This document shows positions 8,782 through 17,833 of a DNA stretch of 64,000 bases, one piece after another (positions within the stretch are counted from its first letter, which is position 1; each line of letters opens with the position of its first letter). The DNA comes from Stenotrophomonas sp. ASS1 (GTDB lineage Bacteria > Pseudomonadota > Gammaproteobacteria > Xanthomonadales > Xanthomonadaceae). The translations under genes were made by a program, and so were the position numbers. The stretch is from positions 1,818,001-1,882,000 of the forward strand of contig NZ_CP031167.1 in assembly GCF_004346925.1 (NCBI RefSeq), written 5' to 3'. The notes below the pieces were generated by a model. The model saw only the letters and a list, made by a program, of their open reading frames with translations, did not search any database and was not told the origin of the DNA.

Positions 8782-9345
8782 ATGCCGCCATCAGATAGCC
8801 AACGTGACATGACCGACGCCATCGTCGCTCCGCAGTGGGCCTCCCGCCTGCGCGACATCGCCGACTTCCCCAAGCCCGGCATCCTCTTCAAGGACATCAT
8901 GCCGCTGCTCGCCCACGGCGAGGACTTCCGCGGTGCCATCACCGCGATGGCCGACCGCTGGCGCGACCAGAAGCTGGACGCGGTGATCGGTATCGAATCG
9001 CGTGGGTTCATCCTCGGCGCCGCGATGGCGCTGGAACTGGGCGTCGGCTTCGTGCCGGTGCGCAAGCCGGGCAAGCTGCCGGGCCAGGTGCTGCGCGAGG
9101 AATACACGCTGGAATACCGCAGCGACTGCATCGAAGTGCACGCCGACGCGCTGTCGGCCGGCGCCCGCGTGGCGATCATCGATGACGTGCTGGCCACTGG
9201 TGGCACGCTGGTCGCCGCGCTGTCGCTGGTGCGCCGCCTGGGCGTTGACGTGGTCGGTGCCGGCGTGCTGGTCGAACTGGACGGTCTCGGCGGCCGCGCC
9301 CGCTGGGAAGCGGACCTGCCGCTGCACACCGAACTGGTGTTCTGA
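8782..9345 (+). CDS. apt: Adenine phosphoribosyltransferase
   Basis: 187 residues from the ATG at 8782; a second in-frame ATG at 8809 ([10 protein letters not shown]) gives 178 residues and is equally possible because neither has a clear ribosome-binding site. The PRPP-binding motif [13 protein letters not shown], the [12 protein letters not shown] segment and [12 protein letters not shown] are characteristic of Apt, which salvages adenine plus PRPP to AMP in the cytosol. Together with guaA and guaB elsewhere in the window it belongs to purine nucleotide supply. It is monocistronic, followed by a SMAG array and then the convergent dbpA gene. Confidence 0.95.
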   Translation: MPPSDSQRDMTDAIVAPQWASRLRDIADFPKPGILFKDIMPLLAHGEDFRGAITAMADRWRDQKLDAVIGIESRGFILGAAMALELGVGFVPVRKPGKLPGQVLREEYTLEYRSDCIEVHADALSAGARVAIIDDVLATGGTLVAALSLVRRLGVDVVGAGVLVELDGLGGRARWEADLPLHTELVF

Positions 9346-9356
9346 TCGAAGGGTGG

Positions 9357-9509
9357 GTGCCAACCAAGGTTGGCATCTACCAGAGCGAATGGCCTGGAGC
9401 CGGTAGTTGCCAACCTTGGTTGGCAGCGCCTTTCGCGACTGGCGCCACGGATGGGCCAACCAAGGTTGGCCCCTACCAGGTCAGGTCGTTGCCAACCGAG
9501 GTTGGCAAC
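9357..9509. repeat. Array of four SMAG palindromes between apt and dbpA
   Basis: The units share the core GCCAACC-(A/T)(A/T)-GGTTGGC: 9357-9380 (reverse, ending in CTAC), 9403-9425 (GTAG head), 9453-9476 (reverse, CTACC) and 9488-9509 (no GTAG head). Alternating orientation in a convergent intergenic gap fits the REP pattern and could serve as a bidirectional transcription barrier. Confidence 0.88.
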
Positions 9510-9519
9510 GCTGCTTCAA

Positions 9520-10896
9520 TCACATCATCCGCACGCGGAAACGTCGGCCCTTGATCTTGCCGGCTTCCAGCTTGGCCACGGCCTTGTTGGCCTGCTCTCG
9601 CGCGATCGCCACATAGGAGCGGGTTGGGAAGATCGCGATCTTGCCGATGAACTTGCTCGACAGGCCGGCGTCGCCGGTCAGTGCACCGAGAATGTCGCCC
9701 GGGCGCAGCTTGTCGGTCTTGCCGCCGTCGATCCGCAGCGTGCGCATCGCGGCCTGCGGCAGCTCGGCCGGGCGCGAAGTCGCCAGCGGCGTCTTCTGCC
9801 AGTCCAGCGGCTGACCCATCTGCGCTTCGATGGCTTCGGCGCGGGTCTTCTCGCGGCCGGCCACCAGGCTGATCGCCAGGCCGCTGGCACCGGCACGGCC
9901 AGTACGGCCCACGCGGTGCTGATAGCTCTCCACGTCGGTCGGCAGCTCGTAGTTGATCACCGCCGCCAGCTCTTCCACGTCCAGGCCGCGTGCGGCCACA
10001 TCGCTGGCCACCAGTACGTTGCAGCTGCGGTTGGCCAGCAGCAACAACACTTCCTCGCGATCGCGCTGTTCCATGTCGCCATGCAGGGCCAGTGCGGAGA
10101 AGCCGAACTGCTGCAGTGAGTTGGCCACTTCGTCCACGTCCTTGCGGGTGTTGCAGAAGACCACCGCCGATTCCGGCGTGTACTTCAGCAGCAGGCCGGC
10201 CAGTGCCTTCTGGCGATGTGCCGGTTCCACCTCGCAGAACAGGTGGCGGATGGCTGGGGCCTGGTCGGCGCCTTCCACGGTCACTTCCACCGCGTCGCGC
10301 AGCAGGTCACGCGCCATGGCGCGGATGCTGTCGGGGAAGGTGGCCGAGAACAGCAGGCTCTGGCGATCCCTGTGGGTGCGGCCGGCGATCTCGCGGATCG
10401 GCTCTTCGAAGCCCATGTCGAGCATGCGGTCGGCCTCATCCAGCACCAGCATGCGCACCGCGCCCAGGTTCAGCGCACGCTTGCGTGCCAGTTCCTGCAC
10501 GCGGCCGGGCGTGCCGACCACCACATGCGGATCGTGGCCTTCCAGCGATGCCAACTGCGGTCCCAGCGGTACGCCGCCAACCAGCAGCAGCAACTTCAGG
10601 TTGGGGATGCCGGTGGCCAGCTTGCGGATCTGCTTGCCGACCTGATCGGCCAGTTCGCGGGTCGGGCACAGCACCAGCGCCTGCACACGGATCAGGCTGG
10701 GGTCGATGGACTGCAGCAGGCCCAGGCCGAAGGCGGCGGTCTTGCCGCTGCCGGTCGGCGCCTGTGCGATCACATCGCGGCCATCCAGGATGGCCGGCAG
10801 GCTCTGCGCCTGCACGGGGGTGAGGGTGGTGTAGCCGAGGGCGTCCAGGCCGGGCTGCAGGGCCGGGCTCAGCGGCAGAGTCGAGAAGTCAGTCAT
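9520..10896 (-). CDS. dbpA: ATP-dependent RNA helicase DbpA
   Basis: 458 residues from the ATG at 10896 (MTDFSTLPL); an in-frame extension to 10944 is not family-like. All DEAD-box motifs are visible: TPVQAQSLPAI (Q region), APTGSGKT (I), PTRELA (Ia), TPGR (Ib), DEAD (II), SAT (III), SDVAARGLD (V) and HRVGRTGRAG (VI). The C-terminal about 75 residues form the DbpA RNA-binding domain (LRPGDILGALTGDAGL, IAIFPTRSYVAI) that recognises hairpin 92 of 23S rRNA. It acts in large-subunit assembly. Single gene. Confidence 0.96.
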   Translation of the reverse strand: MTDFSTLPLSPALQPGLDALGYTTLTPVQAQSLPAILDGRDVIAQAPTGSGKTAAFGLGLLQSIDPSLIRVQALVLCPTRELADQVGKQIRKLATGIPNLKLLLLVGGVPLGPQLASLEGHDPHVVVGTPGRVQELARKRALNLGAVRMLVLDEADRMLDMGFEEPIREIAGRTHRDRQSLLFSATFPDSIRAMARDLLRDAVEVTVEGADQAPAIRHLFCEVEPAHRQKALAGLLLKYTPESAVVFCNTRKDVDEVANSLQQFGFSALALHGDMEQRDREEVLLLLANRSCNVLVASDVAARGLDVEELAAVINYELPTDVESYQHRVGRTGRAGASGLAISLVAGREKTRAEAIEAQMGQPLDWQKTPLATSRPAELPQAAMRTLRIDGGKTDKLRPGDILGALTGDAGLSSKFIGKIAIFPTRSYVAIAREQANKAVAKLEAGKIKGRRFRVRMM

Positions 10897-10954
10897 GGTG
10901 CATTGTACCCGTCCGCGCGGCCGGCCCCGTCCTGGGGCCTTCATCCATGTGGGT

Positions 10955-10974
10955 GCCGACCTTGGTCGGCACGC
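10955..10974 (+). repeat. Single SMAG palindrome
   Basis: GTGCCGACC-TT-GGTCGGCAC lies between the dbpA start and the yeiH-like stop. It has the arm sequence of the NACCTTGGTN subgroup, with a degenerate head. Confidence 0.75.
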
Positions 10975-10980
10975 TCCTGC

Positions 10981-12060
10981 TCAGCCCAGCACCGCCAGCA
11001 CACCCTGGTGGATCGCCAGCCCGCCGAACAGCAGCCAGCCGAACAGGATCAGCGCCAGCAGCAGCGGCTTCAGGCCTGCCTGGCGCAGCGCCGAGACGTG
11101 GGTGGTCAGGCCCAGCGCGGCCATCGCCATCGCCAGCAGCACGGTGTCCAGCTGCACCAGCCCCGCCTGCAGGCTGGCCGGCAGCAGATGCAGCGAGTTG
11201 AAACCGGCCACCGCCACGAAACCGAACGCGAACCACGGCACCACGATGCGCGCCTTACTGCCATCGGCGCTGGCCTTGCCGCCACGCGCCAGCCACAGCG
11301 ACAGCGCCACCAGGAACGGTGCCAGCAGCATCACCCGCACCATCTTGGTGATCACTGCGGTATCGGCCGCCGCTTCGTTGACCGCGCGGCCAGCGGCCAC
11401 CACCTGTGCCACTTCATGCACCGTCGCACCGGTGAACAGGCCGTACTGCTGCGCGTCCATCGCCAGCCAGCCGTGCGACTGCACCAGCGCATACAGGGCG
11501 GGATACAGGAACATCGCCAGCGTGCCGAACACCACCACCGTCGACACCGCCACCGTGACCTGCGCCGCACGGCCGCGCACTACCGGTTCGGCGGCCATCA
11601 CCGCCGCCGCGCCGCAGATCGCGCTGCCGGCACCGATCAGCATCGCCGCCTCGCGTTCCATCTTGAACACGCGCATGCCCAGCCAGCAGGCCAGGCCGAA
11701 AGTGCTGGCGACCACCAGCACGTCCATCAGCACGCCGGTGACGCCGACATGGCCGATGTCCTGGAAGGTCAGGCGCAGGCCGTACAGCACGATGCCGGCA
11801 CGCAGCAGCCAGTGCTTGGAGAAGCCAACACCGGCCGCGCTGCTCGGCGCCAGCCGCGGGTAGAACGTATTGCCGACCACGATGCCGGCGACGATGGCCA
11901 CAGTCAGCGCACTCAGGCCATGCGCCTGCAACCAGGGAAGCTCGGCCAGGTACAGCGACGCCGCCGCGATCAGGCCCACCAGCAGAAGGCCGGGCAGGCG
12001 CGGCTGCCAGCGTTGGCGCAGGGCGGGCAGGGACCAGGAGGAGAGAGCGGGGGCGTTCAT
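10981..12060 (-). CDS. YeiH family (UPF0324) putative sulfate exporter
   Basis: 359 residues from the ATG at 12060; a TTG further upstream would add ten residues. It is strongly hydrophobic with about ten membrane segments, e.g. LPGLLLVGLIAAASLYLAEL and a hydrophobic C-terminus. Conserved family pieces are GFSKHWLLRAGIVLYGLRL, AICGAAAV and TGATVHEVAQVVAAG. YeiH-like inner-membrane proteins are proposed sulfate/sulfite-related exporters. The divergent LysR gene 102 bases away matches the yeiE-yeiH arrangement of enterobacteria, supporting a sulfite or sulfur link, which remains an inference. Confidence 0.88.
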   Translation of the reverse strand: MNAPALSSWSLPALRQRWQPRLPGLLLVGLIAAASLYLAELPWLQAHGLSALTVAIVAGIVVGNTFYPRLAPSSAAGVGFSKHWLLRAGIVLYGLRLTFQDIGHVGVTGVLMDVLVVASTFGLACWLGMRVFKMEREAAMLIGAGSAICGAAAVMAAEPVVRGRAAQVTVAVSTVVVFGTLAMFLYPALYALVQSHGWLAMDAQQYGLFTGATVHEVAQVVAAGRAVNEAAADTAVITKMVRVMLLAPFLVALSLWLARGGKASADGSKARIVVPWFAFGFVAVAGFNSLHLLPASLQAGLVQLDTVLLAMAMAALGLTTHVSALRQAGLKPLLLALILFGWLLFGGLAIHQGVLAVLG

Positions 12061-12162
12061 GGCAGGGGCAGGGCTGGAGGGATGGGGCAAGCGTGCGCCT
12101 GCTTGATCGACCTGTAAAACGAATAATATTGGTGAAACCTACCTATCAAGCGGGTAACAGCC
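12061..12162. promoter_or_regulatory. Divergent control region of the yeiH-like and LysR genes
   Basis: The 102-base gap between divergent starts contains an AT-rich block (AATAATATT at about 12122) in otherwise GC-rich DNA, where a LysR regulator would be expected to bind and control both directions. No individual promoter is convincing. Confidence 0.45.
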
Positions 12163-13038
12163 ATGCGCCTCACCTTGCGCCAGCTTCAGGTCTTCGTCGC
12201 CATCGCCGATCACGGCAGCACCACCGCCGCCGGCCAGGCCATCGCCCTTTCACAGTCGGCCAGCAGTGCCGCGCTGCAGGAACTGGAGGCGCACTTCGGT
12301 ACCCCGCTGTTCGACCGCATCGGCCGCCGCCTGGCCCTGAATGGACATGGCCGCGCGCTGCTGGAGCCGGCGCGCACCCTGCTGGTCAACGCCGCCGATC
12401 TGGAGCGGCAGCTGGCCGCCGGCGGCGACCCGTCGCAGGGCGCACCGCTGCGGTTGGTGCTGGCCGCCAGCACCACCATCGGCAATTATCTGCTACCGCC
12501 GCGCATTGCCGAACTGCTGCGGCAGGCGCCGCAGGCGGAAGTCGACCTGCGCATCGACAACAGTGCCGGCGTGGTCGCCGCCGTGCAGCGACTGGACGTG
12601 GACGCCGGCCTGATCGAAGGCCCGTGCCACGAGCGCGGCCTGCAGGTCACGGCCTGGCAGCAGGACCCGCTGGTGATTGTGGCGGCCGCCGAGGCCCCCG
12701 CACGCTGGTCGCTGGATGAACTTCGCGGCGCACGCTGGCTGCTGCGCGAACCGGGCTCCGGCACCCGCGAAGCGGTGGAGCAGGCCTTGTTGCCGCACCT
12801 GCGCGGCTTCGCGCAGACCCTGCAGCTGGGCAATACCGAAGCGATCAAGCAGGCCGCCATCGCCGGACTGGGTCTGGCCTGTCTTTCTCGTCATGCGCTG
12901 GAAGAGCCGCTGGCCCTCGGCCGCCTGCGCGTGCTTGAGACCCCGTTGCCCGCCCTGCAGCGCACCCTGTGGCTGGTACGCCACCCCGGCAAGCAATGGT
13001 TGCCGGGGTTGCAGGCGTTGTTGGGGGAGGTGCAGTAG
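12163..13038 (+). CDS. LysR family transcriptional regulator (YeiE-like)
   Basis: 291 residues. The N-terminal winged helix-turn-helix (1-60: LRQLQVFVAIADHGSTTAAG...SQSASSAALQELE) is followed by a periplasmic-binding-like effector domain (about 90-291) with LVLAASTTIGNYLLPP. Pairing with the divergent yeiH-like exporter gene suggests it is the YeiE-type regulator of that exporter. LysR proteins usually repress themselves and activate the divergent neighbour when an effector binds. The ligand is not known; a sulfur-oxyanion is a guess from context. Confidence 0.88.
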   Translation: MRLTLRQLQVFVAIADHGSTTAAGQAIALSQSASSAALQELEAHFGTPLFDRIGRRLALNGHGRALLEPARTLLVNAADLERQLAAGGDPSQGAPLRLVLAASTTIGNYLLPPRIAELLRQAPQAEVDLRIDNSAGVVAAVQRLDVDAGLIEGPCHERGLQVTAWQQDPLVIVAAAEAPARWSLDELRGARWLLREPGSGTREAVEQALLPHLRGFAQTLQLGNTEAIKQAAIAGLGLACLSRHALEEPLALGRLRVLETPLPALQRTLWLVRHPGKQWLPGLQALLGEVQ

Positions 13039-13073
13039 CAGGGATCCGTCTTGCACTGCGCGAATTCCACGAA

Positions 13074-13112
13074 GGGGTCAGAGCCCGTTGCGCAGCAACG
13101 GGATCCGACCCC
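13074..13112 (+). repeat. GGGGTC-AGAG hairpin element, copy 1
   Basis: The outer arms GGGGTC/GACCCC enclose AGAG, an inner hairpin CCCGTTG-CGC-(A)GCAACGGG, and ATCC. A second copy on the opposite strand at 37880-37917 has CCCTTTG/CAAAGGG instead, a compensated G-C to T-A change. Confidence 0.7.
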
Positions 13113-13141
13113 GACCGATCGACAGTTCTTGCAGCGCTCAA

Positions 13142-13188
13142 CCACGCATGGCGTGGATCTACCGTGTCGACCAAGGTCGCCACCCACC
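13142..13188. repeat. Two SMAG palindromes
   Basis: CCACGC-ATG-GCGTGGATCTACC (13142-13163, reverse orientation) is followed directly by GTGTCGACCAAGGTCGCCAC and CCACC (13164-13188), the second with one mismatch in its arms. Confidence 0.78.
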
Positions 13189-13205
13189 AGAGCAGAATGC
13201 CGTTC

Positions 13206-13332
13206 CGACAGATCGCAGAAATCTGTCGAAGGCGGGATGGGTCCGGTTGCGGGGGCGTGAGCCGCATGGATGCGGCGACCGAGCTTACATGGACGTACTT
13301 GCAGCGTCCCCCGCAACCGGACCCACCCCGCC
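13206..13332 (+). repeat. Dispersed three-stem element, copy 3 (most complete)
   Basis: A leading hairpin CGACAGAT/ATCTGTCG (13206-13228) precedes the outer stem: GGCGGG (13231-13236) with CCCGCC (13327-13332), then GGGTCCGGTTGCGGGGG (13239-13255) with its exact complement at 13308-13324. Inside are GCCGCAT-GG-ATGCGGC (13261-13276) and GGACG (13291-13295) with CGTCC (13305-13309), around the conserved TACTTGC loop. This gives an outer stem plus two hairpins, a three-way-junction shape. Confidence 0.78.
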
Positions 13333-13370
13333 ATCCCACAGGAAACCAGCTTTTGACGTTGCTGTTGAGG

Positions 13371-13426
13371 TTGCCGGCCAGCGGCCGGCACTACCGCGGG
13401 TGCCGGGTGCAACCCGGCCGACGCCC
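13371..13426. repeat. SMAG palindrome and adjacent GC hairpin before uup
   Basis: TTGCCGGCC-AGC-GGCCGGCACTACC (13371-13395) is a reverse-oriented SMAG unit. It is followed by GGGTGCCGGGTGCAACCCGGC, ending at 13426, whose relatives also close the flanks of the element copies near 8.15 and 8.73 kb. Confidence 0.75.
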
Positions 13427-13446
13427 CCAACCCGTACAATATCCGG

Positions 13447-15327
<1,881 letters not shown>

Positions 15328-15333
15328 GCGTCT

Positions 15334-15371
15334 GCCACGGCCGTCTCGCCCGGCGGGCGGCTGTGGCTTTT
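15334..15371 (+). terminator. Probable terminator of uup
   Basis: GCCACGGCCG (15334-15343) pairs fully with CGGCTGTGGC (15358-15367, one G-T pair), and TTTTGATCT follows. It starts 7 bases after the uup stop. Confidence 0.75.
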
Positions 15372-15535
15372 GATCTGATTCCGCCTTGAAGCGAGCCGAG
15401 CACCGCAGGTCCGGCGAGGGCGAAGAGGCGCGGGTGTCTGAGCGCAGCGAGTTCCCGCGCCGTCCCTCGGTGGGCCGAGGAGCGCAGGGTACCGGTGCGC
15501 AGCATCGGCTCGCGGACGGCGGAGCGTTTCTTTTG

Positions 15536-15567
15536 GTTACTTTTCTTTGCGCGCAAAGAAAAGTAAC
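15536..15567. repeat. Perfect 32-base palindrome
   Basis: GTTACTTTTCTTTGCG (15536-15551) is followed directly by its exact reverse complement (15552-15567), with no loop. It lies in the 287-base gap between the convergent uup and cytochrome genes, at the end of a segment (15385-15535) that has no gene and no clear homology to the other repeats of the window. Confidence 0.85.
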
Positions 15568-15614
15568 GCCCATGAACGCCTCAGATTGCAGAAGTCATGA
15601 TCCGCGCAGAGCGG

Positions 15615-16076
15615 TCATTTAACCCCGTGCAGATCCCGCAGCTGGCTCGGCCGGCTGCCGAAATACGCCGCCAGATCAGCGATGTCCTGATCACTCAGGT
15701 CCTTCGCCTGTGGCGTCATCAGCGCATGCTGGCGGTCACCGGCACGGTAGGCCTGCAGCGCATGCGCCAGGTAGTCACCGTACTGCCCACCCAGCTTCGG
15801 GTAGGTCGCATCGATCGGCGCGTTGCCGTCGGCGCCGTGGCAGTCGAGGCAGCTCTGGTTGGTGGCCTTGCTCTTCACCTTGGCGCGGGCTTCACCGGCG
15901 GCCTCGCGGCCTGGTGGCAGGCCGGCAGAGGATGAAGAACCGTGTTCGCCGCTGGCATGGCCCGGGTCGGCGGCGGATTTCTCGCTGTTTTCCACCTGCG
16001 ACTGTGAACAGGCGGCCAGCAGCAGGGCAACGGACAGGGCGATGGCGTGACGCATCGGATGCGCGGCTTTCGACAT
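15615..16076 (-). CDS. Small c-type cytochrome (lipoprotein)
   Basis: 153 residues; an internal ATG at 16055 would give 146. The N-terminus reads MRHAIALSVALLLAACSQ after the first seven residues, a signal peptide with lipobox LAAC, so a membrane-anchored periplasmic lipoprotein is predicted. A single haem-attachment motif CLDCH lies mid-chain, and a Met in HALMTPQ could be the axial ligand. The family is the cytochrome c4/c5-like class of electron carriers. It lies 9 bases downstream of a second cytochrome gene on the same strand, so the two form a leftward operon. Confidence 0.88.
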   Translation of the reverse strand: MSKAAHPMRHAIALSVALLLAACSQSQVENSEKSAADPGHASGEHGSSSSAGLPPGREAAGEARAKVKSKATNQSCLDCHGADGNAPIDATYPKLGGQYGDYLAHALQAYRAGDRQHALMTPQAKDLSDQDIADLAAYFGSRPSQLRDLHGVK

Positions 16077-16085
16077 GGGCGGGCC

Positions 16086-16475
16086 TTACTTGACGGTGGA
16101 CAGGTAAACAGAGAGATCGGCGATCTCCTGTTCGCTGAAACTCATCGACTGCGCCTGCATCGTCGGATGCCTGCGCTTGCCCTGGCGGTACTCGGTCAGG
16201 GCCTGGGCCAGGTACTGCTGGGTCTGGCCGCCGATCTTCGGCACCCGGTAACTGGGGTAGGCGTTCTTGTAGCCGGTGATGCCATGGCACCCCTGGCAGG
16301 TGTAGGCCAGGACACGGCCATTGTCGAAGTTGCCGGTGGGGGCGGCAGGCGCCGGGGCAGCGGCGGGAGCCGGGGCCGGGGCAGGTGTGGCAGGAGCAGG
16401 AGCGGGCTGTGCGGCGGCCCCAAAGGGCAGGAGGACGGCCAGAGCGAGACAAGCGGCGAGCGGCTGCGGGCGCAT
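16086..16475 (-). CDS. Small c-type cytochrome (soluble, Pro/Ala linker)
   Basis: 129 residues from the ATG at 16475. A cleavable signal peptide (MRPQPLAACLALAVLLPFGAAA) precedes a Pro/Ala-rich linker (about 23-50) and one haem domain with CQGCH and probable axial Met in HPTMQAQSM. It is presumably a periplasmic electron carrier; the linker may let it reach membrane partners. It is the first gene of the two-cytochrome operon. The partner oxidase or reductase is not encoded nearby. Confidence 0.88.
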   Translation of the reverse strand: MRPQPLAACLALAVLLPFGAAAQPAPAPATPAPAPAPAAAPAPAAPTGNFDNGRVLAYTCQGCHGITGYKNAYPSYRVPKIGGQTQQYLAQALTEYRQGKRRHPTMQAQSMSFSEQEIADLSVYLSTVK

Positions 16476-16592
16476 GGTGTCGTTTCCGGGGATTCGGGTC
16501 TGGTCGTTCCGGCGTGGGGTACGGAACGACCCGAGTATAGCCCCAGGTTTCATCTAGCTGAAATGGGGGGCGGGCCGACCAGTGGCACGAAG

Positions 16593-16618
16593 ACACCATG
16601 ACCTTTGGGATATGGTGT
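16593..16618 (+). promoter_or_regulatory. Inverted repeat upstream of the RND efflux operon
   Basis: ACACCAT (16593-16599) and ATGGTGT (16612-16618) are exact complements separated by 12 bases, 64 bases before the adaptor start. The size and spacing suit a dimeric repressor operator. No regulator gene is adjacent, so the cognate protein is unknown. Confidence 0.5.
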
Positions 16619-16681
16619 TGCCGTGAAGTGGTGCATTACTTTGCTACCACACCTGTCCACGCATCCTCCAGGGATCTGACG

Positions 16682-17833
16682 ATGTCGCACCCAACCTTCC
16701 TGTCCGGCCGTCGCAGCGGAATCTGCGCTGCCGCACTGCTGATCTCCACCTCCCTGCTGCTGGGCGGTTGCGCCGCAGGGCCCAATTCCGAAGCCAAGGC
16801 CGCCGACACCAAGGAGGAGAAGAAGGTCGATGCGGTCCCGGTCGAAGTGGCCGTGGCCAGCCACCGTGCTGTCGCGGCCAGCTACACCGGTACCGCTGCG
16901 CTGGAACCACGCGCCGAGTCCCAGGTGGTGGCCAAGACTTCCGGCGTGGCGCTGGCGGTGCTGGTTGAAGAAGGCCAGCGGGTCACCGCCGGCCAGCCGC
17001 TGGTACGTCTGGACCCGGACCGCGCTCGGCTGGCTGTGGCGCAGAGCGAAGCGCAGATGCGCAAGCTGGAAAACAACTACCAGCGCGCGCAGAAACTGGT
17101 GGGCCAGCAGATGGTCAGCGCCGCCGACGTCGACCAGCTGCGTTACGACCTGGAAAACGTACGCGCGCAGTACCGCCTGGCCACGCTGGAACTGTCCTAC
17201 ACCACGGTGGTGGCGCCGATCTCCGGCGTGATCGCGTCGCGCTCGATCAAGACCGGCAACTTCGTGCAGATCAACACGCCGATCTTCCGCATCGTCGACA
17301 ACTCGCGGCTAGAAGCCACCCTCAACGTGCCCGAGCGCGAGCTGGCCACCCTGCGCGCCGGCCAGCCGGTGACGCTGGCTGCCGATGCGCTGCCGGGGCA
17401 GAGCTTCACCGGCACCGTCGACCGCATCGCACCGGTGGTGGATTCGGGCAGCGGTACGTTTCGCGTGGTCAGTGCCTTCGATGGCGCCGCGCACGCGTTG
17501 CAGCCCGGCATGTTCGGTCGCATCCGCATCGATTACGACCAGCGTGCCGATGCGCTGGTGGTGCCGCGCCTGGCGCTGCTCGACGATGGTGAGCCGGCGG
17601 TGTTCCGGGTGCGCGAAGGCAAGGTCGCACGCGTTCCGGTCAAGCTGGGTTACGCCGAGGGCCCGTGGGTGGAGATCCGTGATGGCCTGGCGGCCGGTGA
17701 TCAGGTGGTCACCGCTGGCAAGGTCGCCCTGCGCGACGGCACCGCAGTGCAGGTGATCGCTGATCCGAAGGCAAAGGCGAAGACGGTCGCAGCGGCCGCC
17801 AAGCCGGCAGACAAGGCCGGGAGCACGCAATGA
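16682..17833 (+). CDS. RND efflux periplasmic adaptor (membrane fusion protein)
   Basis: 383 residues from the ATG at 16682, with AGGGATC upstream; the open frame before it has no family character. A lipoprotein signal peptide ends in LLLGGCAA, anchoring it in the inner membrane facing the periplasm. It then shows the lipoyl-like half (ALEPRAESQVVAKTSG), an alpha-helical hairpin (about 110-170) and beta-barrel segments (APISGVIASRSIKTGNFV). The adaptor links an RND pump to an outer-membrane channel. The stop overlaps the first permease start by 4 bases. A Lys/Ala tail closes the protein. No TolC-like gene is in the operon, so a channel encoded elsewhere must be shared. Confidence 0.93.
   Translation: MSHPTFLSGRRSGICAAALLISTSLLLGGCAAGPNSEAKAADTKEEKKVDAVPVEVAVASHRAVAASYTGTAALEPRAESQVVAKTSGVALAVLVEEGQRVTAGQPLVRLDPDRARLAVAQSEAQMRKLENNYQRAQKLVGQQMVSAADVDQLRYDLENVRAQYRLATLELSYTTVVAPISGVIASRSIKTGNFVQINTPIFRIVDNSRLEATLNVPERELATLRAGQPVTLAADALPGQSFTGTVDRIAPVVDSGSGTFRVVSAFDGAAHALQPGMFGRIRIDYDQRADALVVPRLALLDDGEPAVFRVREGKVARVPVKLGYAEGPWVEIRDGLAAGDQVVTAGKVALRDGTAVQVIADPKAKAKTVAAAAKPADKAGSTQ

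Noticed and set aside
13074..13112. Terminator for the LysR gene
   Set aside because: The hairpin has no T run, and the same structure recurs at 37.9 kb in another context, so it is better described as a repeat.
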